Positions 49,832 to 57,954 of a DNA stretch of 64,000 nt are shown piece by piece; position 1 is the stretch's first letter, and each line of letters begins with the position of its first letter. The notes beneath the pieces were generated by a model, which was not told the DNA's origin, did not search any database, and saw only the letters and a program-made list of their open reading frames with translations. The position numbers were made by a program, and so were the translations under genes. The stretch is from an uncultured bacterium (lineage in GTDB: Bacteria > Desulfobacterota > Binatia > UBA1149 > CAITLU01): the NCBI GenBank assembly GCA_903893315.1, contig CAITLU010000016.1, forward strand, positions 1-64,000. Direction: 5' to 3'.

Positions 49832-51020
49832 TGCGATCTTTCGGTGACGAGGACGGCCCGGCGAGTCCGCAGAATTCCTCGTAGTCGATCAATTGATGGA
49901 TCGTCGGAGCATCGCCGCACATCGGGCACTTGGTATCGCGACGCAGGCGCAGGATGCGAACTTCCATGCCGAGCGTCTCGATGTGCGCGAGGCGCCCGAT
50001 CAGCGGATCGCCGATCCCGAGTATGAACTTGATAGTTTCCAGCGCCTGGATCGAACCTACCAGCCCCGGCAGCACTCCGAGAACACCCGCTTCGGCACAA
50101 CTCGGCGCCATGCCCGGCGGAGGAGGCTCGGGGAAAAGACAGCGATAGCACGGGCCGTTGCCGGGGCTGAAAACCGTAACCTGTCCCTCGAACTGGAATA
50201 TTGAGCCGTGAACGTTGGTCTTCCCTGTCATCACGCACGCGTCGTTGACCAGATAGCGCGTAGGAAAATTGTCGCAGCCGTCGACGATGATGTCGTAATC
50301 CTTGATGATCTCCATGATGTTGGAGGAATCCAGGCGCGTACGGTGCTCGATGACGCGAACGTCCGGATTGAGCGCCCTGAGCGTCATCGCAGCGGACTCG
50401 GTCTTGAGCATGCCGACGCGATCGTTGGTGTGCAGGATCTGACGCTGGAGGTTGGAGATGTCGACGACGTCATTGTCGACTATGCCGATAGTACCGACGC
50501 CGGCCGCCGCCAGATAGAACGCAACCGGTGAACCGAGGCCGCCCGCTCCCAGACAAAGAACCTTGGCGTCGAGAAGACGCGCCTGCCCCGCCTCACCGAC
50601 CTCGCCCAGCAGAAAGTGGCGACTGTAGCGACTCAGCTGGTCCTGCGTGAACTGACGGTCCTGAGCCCACGGGAAACCTCCGTTCTTCCACGCTCCGTAG
50701 CCGCCGCGCAGCGATCTGACGTCGGCGTAGCCCATCTCCTTCAGGAGACGGCCGGCGAGCAGAGAGCGCGTGCCGCTCTGACAGTAAGCGACGATCACGG
50801 ACTTCTTGTCGGGAACTTTTCCTTCGACCTGGATCTCCAGAAAACCGCGAGGAAGACTCAACGCGCCCTTAAGATGGCCGTCACGAAACTCTTCCTTTTC
50901 GCGCACGTCCAGAAGCAGCGGAGGATCAGAACTCGCGCAAAGACGCTGCACTTGGTCCGCGCTGAGTTCCGGAACCTCACGGCGGGCCTCGTCGAGAATT
51001 TCCTGAAACGTCTTCGACAT
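49821..51020 (-). CDS. rhodanese / E1-like adenylyltransferase fusion (MoeB/ThiF family)
   Basis: The N-terminal about 110 residues form a rhodanese domain with the persulfide cysteine in VIVAYCQSGTRSLLAG. From about residue 125 there is an E1-like domain: YSRHFLLGEVGEAGQARL, the nucleotide loop LGAGGLGSPVAFYLAAAG, VDNDVVDISNLQRQ, and a zinc pair of CxxC motifs (CYRC, CPMC). MoeB/ThiF enzymes adenylate the C-terminus of a ubiquitin-like sulfur carrier (MoaD or ThiS); the rhodanese could supply sulfur. In known MoeZ and MOCS3 the rhodanese is C-terminal, so the order here is reversed. No carrier protein is obvious next to it. Confidence 0.93.
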   Translation of the reverse strand: MSKTFQEILDEARREVPELSADQVQRLCASSDPPLLLDVREKEEFRDGHLKGALSLPRGFLEIQVEGKVPDKKSVIVAYCQSGTRSLLAGRLLKEMGYADVRSLRGGYGAWKNGGFPWAQDRQFTQDQLSRYSRHFLLGEVGEAGQARLLDAKVLCLGAGGLGSPVAFYLAAAGVGTIGIVDNDVVDISNLQRQILHTNDRVGMLKTESAAMTLRALNPDVRVIEHRTRLDSSNIMEIIKDYDIIVDGCDNFPTRYLVNDACVMTGKTNVHGSIFQFEGQVTVFSPGNGPCYRCLFPEPPPPGMAPSCAEAGVLGVLPGLVGSIQALETIKFILGIGDPLIGRLAHIETLGMEVRILRLRRDTKCPMCGDAPTIHQLIDYEEFCGLAGPSSSPKDRNAA

Positions 51021-51071
51021 CGTTCGTCTCCAGCGGCGGAAGGTCCGCCTGCAACTCGAATGCTATCGCCA

Positions 51072-51296
51072 TCAACCAGAAAGGCCGTCGAAGAGGTCGG
51101 CCCTGTAAGCCAGCCAGCCGACTACCGCGCGGGCGTACCGCGGCGATACCAGTGCCCGTGGCCAGGAGATCGCCGACACCAGCGGCTCGCGCCGCGAAAG
51201 GTAGAGGGAATTACCGGTGGCTCCGAGGAAAAACCGGATCTTCTCGGCATTCATTCGCCGCACAAGACCGGCGCGCCACAGGAACAAGAAGATCAC
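51072..51296 (-). CDS. small protein of unknown function coupled to nuoI
   Basis: A 74-residue ORF whose GTG start overlaps the nuoI stop as GTGA (51293-51296), the coupling used repeatedly elsewhere in this window. It begins MIFLFLWRAGLVRRMNAEKI, with a short hydrophobic head, then FFLGATGNSLYLSRREPLVS and a basic/aromatic C-terminal half ending ADLFDGLSG. I recognise no family. It fills most of the 272-base gap between nuoI and the rhodanese/E1 gene. An internal ATG (residue 15) would give about 60 residues. Composition resembles its neighbours. Confidence 0.6.
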   Translation of the reverse strand: MIFLFLWRAGLVRRMNAEKIRFFLGATGNSLYLSRREPLVSAISWPRALVSPRYARAVVGWLAYRADLFDGLSG

Positions 51297-51889
51297 GTCC
51301 GCGAAATTGCCTCGCCAGGCTTGGCGCGCTTGTAGGCGCCGATCATTTCTTCCATCAAAACCGCTTCGCCTTGATCGCGCATCGTACGCGACCGCCCCAT
51401 CAAGAACCGCTTGTCCTCGATGAAGTCTTCGCGCGAGTATCCGGCGATGCGCGGGTGCACTGCCGTATCCATGCGGATTGCGTCGCAAGGACAGGCCTCG
51501 ACGCACATGCCGCAGTAGATACAGCGAAGCGTGTCGATCTCGTAGCGGAACGGAAACTTCTCGATGCCAGCGTCGGGATGCTCTCCTGCCTCTATGTGGA
51601 TGCAACGCGCCGGGCAGGCCGTCGCACACAGAAAGCAGGCAGTGCAGCGAACCGAACCGTCGTCCTTCAGCGTCAACCGGTGGCTGCCGCGATATCCGGG
51701 GCCGTAGGAAAGATACTGATCGGGATATTGCACCGTGATCGCCGCCGGCGTGTCACGAGCCAGTCCGAACACATGGGCGATGTGGAGAAAAAGGTTGCGC
51801 CAGAATCTGCCGCCAGTCACAGCAAGACCGCGCAAGACCTCCGGAACGTAGATGCGCTCGCCAAACGTCAGGTCTTCGGGTCGTCGCAC
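51293..51889 (-). CDS. nuoI: NADH-quinone oxidoreductase subunit I
   Basis: NuoI carries two [4Fe-4S] clusters linking the hydrophilic arm to NuoB. Both ferredoxin motifs are complete: CTACFLCATACPARCI and CIYCGMCVEACPCDAI. The helical N-terminus (VLRGLAVTGGRFWRNLFL) and a C-terminal region with DFIEDKRFLMGRS are typical. The 198 residues match. The GTG start has a GGAGG Shine-Dalgarno. It lies about 4.7 kb from nuoB on the same strand, separated from the B-F-G set by unrelated genes. Confidence 0.95.
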   Translation of the reverse strand: MRRPEDLTFGERIYVPEVLRGLAVTGGRFWRNLFLHIAHVFGLARDTPAAITVQYPDQYLSYGPGYRGSHRLTLKDDGSVRCTACFLCATACPARCIHIEAGEHPDAGIEKFPFRYEIDTLRCIYCGMCVEACPCDAIRMDTAVHPRIAGYSREDFIEDKRFLMGRSRTMRDQGEAVLMEEMIGAYKRAKPGEAISRT

Positions 51890-51906
51890 TGATCGCCTCC
51901 GTGGGT

Positions 51907-52515
51907 TCAGGCCACCATCTTGAGCAGACTGCCGATGCTGGGCCTCGCGGTCAGTCTAGCCCGCCACGCATGGACGTTCGGGACCGACGCGTCGATCGTG
52001 ATCCCGAGCCGGCCCAGATGCAGCAAAGCCGGCGCAAACGCGATGTCGGCCAGACAGAAATCCGTCGAAAGATACTCTTTCCCGGCCAGTTCACGTTCGA
52101 GCATCGCCACACACTTGGTCACCGATTCGCGGGCCGCAGCGAGCCGCGCCTCGTCCCTCTCCGGTGCTCCCAGCTCCCGCTCGATGGCCATCGCGGGAAG
52201 CGTGAAGGCTCTATCCGCGTAATCGACGAGCAGCCGGATTCTGGCTTTCTCGGCCGAGTCTTCGGGCAACAACTCCGGCGGATGAGGGTATTCGTCGTTC
52301 AGATACTCGTTGATGATCGTCGACTCGTAGACTATGCACGATTCGTCGACCAATACGGGAACCTTCCCGAATGGATTGAGTCGACGGAACTCGTCACCGC
52401 GCTGCTGGCCCTTGGCCAGGTCAACGACTTTGGTATCGAAGGACAATTCCTTCTCGGCGAGTACTATCCTCACCTTTTTTCCGAACGGGCACCCGGGATA
52501 ATCGTAAAGGGTCAT
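51907..52515 (-). CDS. glutathione S-transferase family protein
   Basis: The thioredoxin-like N-terminal domain has YDYPGCPFGKKVRIVLAEK, GKVPVLVDE and the glutathione-contact YESTIINEYL. An all-helical C-terminal domain follows (CLADIAFAPALLHLGRLG is the N-capping region). The 202 residues resemble stringent-starvation-protein-type GSTs. A cysteine sits at the active-site position (CPFG), suggesting thiol-transferase activity. The substrate is unknown. It ends 17 bases before the nuoI start. Confidence 0.93.
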   Translation of the reverse strand: MTLYDYPGCPFGKKVRIVLAEKELSFDTKVVDLAKGQQRGDEFRRLNPFGKVPVLVDESCIVYESTIINEYLNDEYPHPPELLPEDSAEKARIRLLVDYADRAFTLPAMAIERELGAPERDEARLAAARESVTKCVAMLERELAGKEYLSTDFCLADIAFAPALLHLGRLGITIDASVPNVHAWRARLTARPSIGSLLKMVA

Positions 52516-52591
52516 GTTTTCCGCCTTGTAAACCGCGCGAAACTAGTCGATGCCGCGTGCGGGTGCAATGAACGACACCAATCACTGCCGC

Positions 52592-53851
52592 TCAGTGTTC
52601 ATGTGAAGCTGGCATCTCCAGGACGACGCCGATCAGTTCTCGAATCGCTTCGTTGGGGTGCTTGGTATGCTGTTCGACCAGGACCCGGCCACAGTCCCGA
52701 CAGCCCTCGATGAGCTTCAGCGCGTTGACCGACGCGGCCGCGCCATCCTGTGGCCCCGAAGTAAGGGCGTCCTTGAGGGCCTTGCCCGCATCTTCCCCAC
52801 CGATGGAGGCAAGGGCTTCGGCCGCGCTACTTGCCACGACGTCCCCTTTCATCAGCAAATTGCGCAACGGCTCGATTGCCTGAAGGTTGCCCGGCCACCC
52901 GAAGCCGACTGCCGTAGCCGTGCGCACAGCCTTCGGCTGCGCCGGATCGAGCAGCGCCACCGCACGCTCGAAGGCGGCCTTGCTGCCAGTGCGATCACCG
53001 GCCAGCCGCCCGCCACCGTAGGCACGGACCTCGTCGCTCGAAGACCTCGATAGCTCGAGCAGTCTCTCCAGCGAGGCGCCGGTACCGATCTGGTCAAGGG
53101 CAACCATGGCCGCCGCCGCAACCGGGCCTTGGCCCCCACCCAACTTGCGAAGTTCATCGCTCATTGCTGCCACCTTGGCGCGGCCCAAGGCGTCGATCAG
53201 TTGGGTTTTTCCCTCATCCGGCCCCGGTCCCTCCAGGAAGCGGCTGATCGGTGCGGCAGCGGATTCCGGGAAATCGGTTGCCAGACGGGTGCTTGTCGAA
53301 AAGTAGCTGACCGCGTCCTCGCTGAGTCTGGGCACCGACGACGACAGGGCCTGGGCGACCGCGTCGAGTTGCGCGCCCCAACGTGCCTTGCCCTTCATGT
53401 CGCCTGCTTGCAGATAGAGTCCCAGCACACGTCTGGCCTCGGGGATCTCGTCGCCCCGAAATACGTTGCGGCGTCCTCCGGCAACGCCATGGCGCGGGGT
53501 CGCCGGCAGATTGTCGCGCCAGAACGAATGCTCGGGGAGAAGTTGGATGGGCGCGAACAAAACGTCCTTGGCGTTGAAGAAAGGCTTGTCCACCTCGGCG
53601 GCAGGCACCTCGTAGACCAGCATGATGTTCCTGGGCTTGCCCTGCTTTGCCCACAGCAGATCTTCGATCTGGCCGGGAAACACCAGGACGCGCCCCTCCC
53701 GAAAAGTCATTGCGCTGCCAAGCGCTACTGTTCCGACCGCCCAGGCATTCTGGGCTCGATCAAAGACCGTCTGAGGCTCACCGGAGCCTTGCGCGAAGGC
53801 CGCGGCGGCCCAAGCCAGAACCATCACCGAAGCTGCTAGAATCCGTCGCAT
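52592..53851 (-). CDS. secreted HEAT-repeat-like protein
   Basis: A Sec signal peptide (MRRILAASVMVLAWAAAAFAQ) precedes a 400-residue mature protein. The N-terminal half has an unfamiliar beta-rich region (VGTVALGSAMTFREGRVLVF, KPRNIMLVYEVPAAE). The C-terminal half, from about residue 200, is a solenoid of HEAT/armadillo-like helices (KTQLIDALGRAKVAAMSDEL, PVAAAAMVALDQIGTGASLE, SSAAEALASIGGEDAGKALK). It is probably a periplasmic scaffold. The partner is unknown. The GST gene follows 76 bases downstream. Confidence 0.82.
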   Translation of the reverse strand: MRRILAASVMVLAWAAAAFAQGSGEPQTVFDRAQNAWAVGTVALGSAMTFREGRVLVFPGQIEDLLWAKQGKPRNIMLVYEVPAAEVDKPFFNAKDVLFAPIQLLPEHSFWRDNLPATPRHGVAGGRRNVFRGDEIPEARRVLGLYLQAGDMKGKARWGAQLDAVAQALSSSVPRLSEDAVSYFSTSTRLATDFPESAAAPISRFLEGPGPDEGKTQLIDALGRAKVAAMSDELRKLGGGQGPVAAAAMVALDQIGTGASLERLLELSRSSSDEVRAYGGGRLAGDRTGSKAAFERAVALLDPAQPKAVRTATAVGFGWPGNLQAIEPLRNLLMKGDVVASSAAEALASIGGEDAGKALKDALTSGPQDGAAASVNALKLIEGCRDCGRVLVEQHTKHPNEAIRELIGVVLEMPASHEH

Positions 53852-53865
53852 ATGTCCCTCTCACG

Positions 53866-53896
53866 AAAAAGGCGGGGGCCCCTCAAGGCCCCCGCC
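53866..53896 (-). terminator. intrinsic terminator of the secreted PHP-domain gene
   Basis: GGCGGGGGCC and GGCCCCCGCC (10 bp) enclose CCTCAA (53871-53896). In the minus direction a run of T (complement of AAAAA at 53866-53870) follows immediately. It lies about 35 bases past the stop at 53930. Confidence 0.9.
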
Positions 53897-53929
53897 CCTT
53901 TCTAGCAATAACGAAGTTGCGGCGCAGCC

Positions 53930-56900
53930 TCAGAAGCCCGGAACGCTGGTGGCCGTGTCCTGCCACATGCCGTCACCGTCGTCGAAGAAGAGCGGGTTCG
54001 AGTACGCCAGCGCCAGCGCACCCTCCTCCCCGAGGTTCCAGGGTGGCGCCGTACCACCGTCGGTCAGATCGCTGAGCGTGGCGTTGGCGGCTACGTTCAG
54101 ATTCTGCGGGTTCATCGGGAACAGCGGCTTGGAGACTCCGTCGGTCCCGCGTGCCACGACCACCACCCAGGTATCGTCAGCGATGGTCACCGGGATGGTG
54201 ACATCCGTGACCTGACGCTGGCCGTGCCCCGAAATGCCGGTTTCCACCGCGACACTGAAATCCGTGCCCTTGTTCAGGGTCAGGGTCGGAGTCACGTCAC
54301 AAGACGAAGGGTTGACGACACCGAAGAACGTCCATTCCGACTTACAGGCCGGATCCGAGTTCATGTAGACCTCGATGCGGTCGTACTGAGCCCATGTCGG
54401 CGCTTCAATGTGGACCTTAACCTTGTCCACGCCGCCTCCCGTGAACTCGACGCTGCGCGAGTGCGCGAGTTCCTGGGAAGCCGTGCCTCCCGCGTTGTTG
54501 TCGAGCGATACCTTCATGAAGAGGCCGTTGCTGCCGATGGCACGCATCGCGTTAGTGCTAAGCGCCAACACGCTCGGATCTATCGACGCCGGATCGTCTG
54601 TCGAAGAGGCGACGTACGTCCGCGGTCCGCCCGCCTGAACGATCACGTTCTGGTGTGTGTCCGAATCCGCCACTCCGGTCTTGAAGATGCCTTGGTTGAG
54701 CAGGTTGAACCAATCGCCGAAGTTCTGTGAGCGCAGCAGGCTGGTCTGACTGCGCCCGGCTTCGATCCAAACTTCGAGAGCGGTGAAGCCGTTGTCGAAC
54801 AGGTTGGTTTCAGCGGGATCCAGCCGCAGGTACTGACTGAGCGGACCCGACAGCGTGCAAGTGCCACCAGGACACGAACGGCCGAATGGATTGGCCGAAG
54901 AGCAGCTTCCGCCGCCGCTGCTGCAATCCGCGTTGCTCGTGCAGCTGCTGCCGTCGTCGTCACCACCAAGACAGATCGCGATCTGACACGGGTTGCCGTT
55001 GAAGCTCCCGCCGACGCAACGATACACACGATTGCTGCTCACCGGCGGCACGTGTCCGGTATCGATGCCGAGCATGCTGTAGTTGCCGAGCCCGCTTCCG
55101 CTGTTGAAGTGATTGATCTGGATCACCTGCGTGGTCGGATTGAAGGCTCCGAAGATATCACGCGGCGCAACGTCGTAGCTTCCATCGCTCGGGTACCCGG
55201 CACCGTTGGTCTCTCCCGCACGGCCCCAATCGAACGCACCACCGTCCACTTTCGCAGCGTTGACCGTCAACGGCCACACGTTGAAGTGACCGTAGTGACT
55301 CGTGGTGATTTCGTCGGACGGCGCACTGGCTATCAGTCCGCCCACGCCCATGCTCGAGATCTGGTCGCTGAGGCTATGGACGAAATCGTGGTCGGTACTG
55401 GAGAAATAGTCGACGCCTTCCGCCAGCATCGTCGTGATGCGGCGCTCCGGCGAGACCTCGCTGTCGGGGCTGTAGAGCATGTGAACGTGGTTGTCCATGG
55501 ATACGAAGCCGCTCGTGTCGACCACCCGGTTGACGGTCGCATTGACGGTGGCGCTGCCGCCGGCAGTCAGGTTGATGACCTCGTCGTAGGCGTCGAATTC
55601 CGGGCCGTGCGAGACGACGACGTGGTAGCTGCCCGGTTCCAGTTTGAAGGCTCCCGTGCTGCCCGACGCGTCCGCAAACTCGACCGCGGGCAACCCGAAG
55701 ACGTCGCCCTTTTCTTCGATGGGGAATCCGAAATAGCGTCCTGCCACAGCCAGCAGTCCGGCGGTCACCTCGGTGTTGAGGGGATCGGGGCTGGCGGGAA
55801 CGCCCACTACCGAGACCTTCGCGGCAACCGGACTTCCACTCTGATCGACGACGTTCACCGTGACGGTCGCCGTCCCGGGCAGGTCAATGTTCTGTACGAG
55901 GGTCTTCTTCTTGGTGAGGAGGACCGACGTTTCGGTCGGTACGTCCAAGCTGTTCTCGTACGGCGTCCCCGTCGCGCGCGCCGCGACACGGTATTCGCCC
56001 GCTGGAACCATGAATCTGTAAAAGCCAGCTTCGTCTGTCAGCGTGCCCGAGAACACGTTGGTGCAGTTGCGACCGCTCGGGCATGAAGACTTGAAGTTCC
56101 CATTGTTGTTCAGCAGGGCAACGTGCGCGCCCTTGACCGGCGCGCCGTTGACGGTGATCGTGCCTTGCAACGCGGCCTTGTCCTGCAGGAACAGATCCGT
56201 ACGCACCTCGGAGACGTCGGCAACAGTCTTGCCGATGACGAACCAACGCCGCAGCGTGTTCTCACCACCGGCCGGAATCGTGAAAGACCCGGCAGGCTTC
56301 GCGTTGGGGTCGTTGAACAGCGTGTGGAAGAGATCCTGGTTGTTCACCCACGCGAACACACCACTCTGGGCGAACGCACTGGAACTGCGAGTCGTCCACC
56401 CGACAGTCTTCGGGAAGACCAGGCCGTAGGAAACTCCGTCGGCACCGGCAACACCCTGGAACGCGAGGAAGTCCAGAGTCTGGCCTTTCGAGATCAGATC
56501 TCCGCCGTTGCGGAGCAGCGTCTCTCCAAATCCCTGGCCCGGCCCGAAGGCTTCCAGCTGACCGCTCGGGTTCACGAAGTCACCCATGTAAATCTTCAGC
56601 GCAGTGCCACCGAGGTTTTCGACCTTTGTCGCAATCTGGATCGCGTTGGAGAACGGGCTGAGGATGTAGTCCGTGGTTATCTGCAGCGGCAGGTTCACGT
56701 CGACCGCACTTTGGGGCACGGACAGCGGTGTCGACGTAAAGATCATCACGTCGGGCATGATCACGTCGAGAAGATCGTCGGGCCCGCTCGAACGAATGAT
56801 GGCCGGCTTGCCGTCGCTGCCGGAACTCTCCACCACCACCGAATCGGTCCCTTGAGTGGAAGAAATGTTGACCATCGGCTGGATGCCCTGCCAACTGTCG

Positions 56901-57796
56901 CGATCGTCGGCCGGATTCGCCCGCGCCAGGTCGGCGTCGATGAGCTGGCCACCGTTCAGCAAACCGAACGAGTGCTCACGACCCACGCCGCGGATGACGG
57001 CGCGCACGTTGCCGTTGCGAATCATGTAATCGCCGACCCTGCCCATCGCCAGCGGTCCGCCGATCAGATCGCCGGAACTCGCGATCTGGAACGCCCTCGC
57101 CCCGGCAGCTCCGGCCGGCGCCGGCACACAAGAAAGCTTCATAAGGCCTTTGTCGTACGGCTTGCCGGCGCCGTCGAGCACCGACACACCGACCTTCACC
57201 TTGCTCTTGCTGAAGGAGGGGATGCAGTAGTCGTCGCACTCCTGGTCGCTGCTGCACGATTGACCTACGGGAGATCCGCACTTGCCGGTCTTCTTCTTGA
57301 GATCGACTTTGACGGGAAGATTCGGGCTGGTGCACGCGGTTACCGCGCTCGGCAGCAGCGAATCGAACGCGTCGGTCAGCGCGCGCCGGTTGTAGACCGC
57401 AGCCGGGGTCTTGAAAGCATTGCCTGCGTCTTTCGCCGAAGGTCCGGTCACCACAGCGGTGGCCGCCGTACCGAGGCTGCATGCGGCAACCGGAAGGTTT
57501 ACGCAGGCGCCGACACGAAAGACGCATGAACCATTGACCGCACCGTCCGCATCGCAGGCCGTACCATCGACGCACTCGATCTTATTCGGATCGGCCGGCG
57601 GGGCGCCGGCGCCGTCCATGTCAACCGCGAAGCCGAGACGGCAATCAGTCGCACTCTTGTCGATGAACAAGCAGTCGCCCAATGTATCGACCGCGAGCGT
57701 GCTCGGATCTATACAGGCCGCCTGGACCCGTGAAGCTCCGCAAACAACAGAACCAAGAAAAAGCCCGCCAACCGCGAGCCCTTGCCACTTTTTCAT
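53930..57796 (-). CDS. large secreted CehA/PHP-type metallohydrolase with Ig-like and carboxypeptidase-regulatory-like domains
   Basis: The 1288-residue product starts with a signal peptide (MKKWQGLAVGGLFLGSVVCG, cleaved near ASRVQA) and a strong GAGGAGGGG site. Domains: a Cys-rich N-terminal region (about 25-225), a beta-rich region to about 520, one or two carboxypeptidase-regulatory-like folds (about 530-760, LQGTITVNGAPVKGAHVALL), then a PHP/CehA-like hydrolase. Metal ligands look complete: DNHVHM (about 767), STDHDFVH, DEITTSHYGHFN, INHFNSGSG and DSDTHQN (about 1050). An Ig-like C-terminus follows. The substrate is unknown. An open frame extends upstream to 58240 but is not part of the gene. 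Confidence 0.85.
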   Translation of the reverse strand: MKKWQGLAVGGLFLGSVVCGASRVQAACIDPSTLAVDTLGDCLFIDKSATDCRLGFAVDMDGAGAPPADPNKIECVDGTACDADGAVNGSCVFRVGACVNLPVAACSLGTAATAVVTGPSAKDAGNAFKTPAAVYNRRALTDAFDSLLPSAVTACTSPNLPVKVDLKKKTGKCGSPVGQSCSSDQECDDYCIPSFSKSKVKVGVSVLDGAGKPYDKGLMKLSCVPAPAGAAGARAFQIASSGDLIGGPLAMGRVGDYMIRNGNVRAVIRGVGREHSFGLLNGGQLIDADLARANPADDRDSWQGIQPMVNISSTQGTDSVVVESSGSDGKPAIIRSSGPDDLLDVIMPDVMIFTSTPLSVPQSAVDVNLPLQITTDYILSPFSNAIQIATKVENLGGTALKIYMGDFVNPSGQLEAFGPGQGFGETLLRNGGDLISKGQTLDFLAFQGVAGADGVSYGLVFPKTVGWTTRSSSAFAQSGVFAWVNNQDLFHTLFNDPNAKPAGSFTIPAGGENTLRRWFVIGKTVADVSEVRTDLFLQDKAALQGTITVNGAPVKGAHVALLNNNGNFKSSCPSGRNCTNVFSGTLTDEAGFYRFMVPAGEYRVAARATGTPYENSLDVPTETSVLLTKKKTLVQNIDLPGTATVTVNVVDQSGSPVAAKVSVVGVPASPDPLNTEVTAGLLAVAGRYFGFPIEEKGDVFGLPAVEFADASGSTGAFKLEPGSYHVVVSHGPEFDAYDEVINLTAGGSATVNATVNRVVDTSGFVSMDNHVHMLYSPDSEVSPERRITTMLAEGVDYFSSTDHDFVHSLSDQISSMGVGGLIASAPSDEITTSHYGHFNVWPLTVNAAKVDGGAFDWGRAGETNGAGYPSDGSYDVAPRDIFGAFNPTTQVIQINHFNSGSGLGNYSMLGIDTGHVPPVSSNRVYRCVGGSFNGNPCQIAICLGGDDDGSSCTSNADCSSGGGSCSSANPFGRSCPGGTCTLSGPLSQYLRLDPAETNLFDNGFTALEVWIEAGRSQTSLLRSQNFGDWFNLLNQGIFKTGVADSDTHQNVIVQAGGPRTYVASSTDDPASIDPSVLALSTNAMRAIGSNGLFMKVSLDNNAGGTASQELAHSRSVEFTGGGVDKVKVHIEAPTWAQYDRIEVYMNSDPACKSEWTFFGVVNPSSCDVTPTLTLNKGTDFSVAVETGISGHGQRQVTDVTIPVTIADDTWVVVVARGTDGVSKPLFPMNPQNLNVAANATLSDLTDGGTAPPWNLGEEGALALAYSNPLFFDDGDGMWQDTATSVPGF

Positions 57797-57933
57797 CGCG
57801 CCCCTCCTCTGTGAGGACAAGAAAACCCCAATAATGAAAACGACGCTGCGGTGCAGCGCGCGGCACAGTACTTGCCGGTCGCTGACCAAGTCAAACCGAC
57901 AGCGCCCGACTCGCTGCTGACGCACCGCGGCGC

Positions 57934-57952
57934 AAAAAACTCGACAGACGAG
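57934..57952 (-). terminator. weak terminator after the FrhB-like gene
   Basis: In the minus direction CTCG/CGAG (4 bp) enclose a 5-base loop and are followed by six T (complement of 57934-57939). It begins three bases past the stop. The short stem makes this tentative. Confidence 0.35.
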
Positions 57953-57954
57953 GA

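Noticed and set aside
56123-57529. 468-codon + strand frame inside the secreted PHP protein
   Set aside because: Antisense shadow of a gene with signal peptide, terminator and metal motifs.
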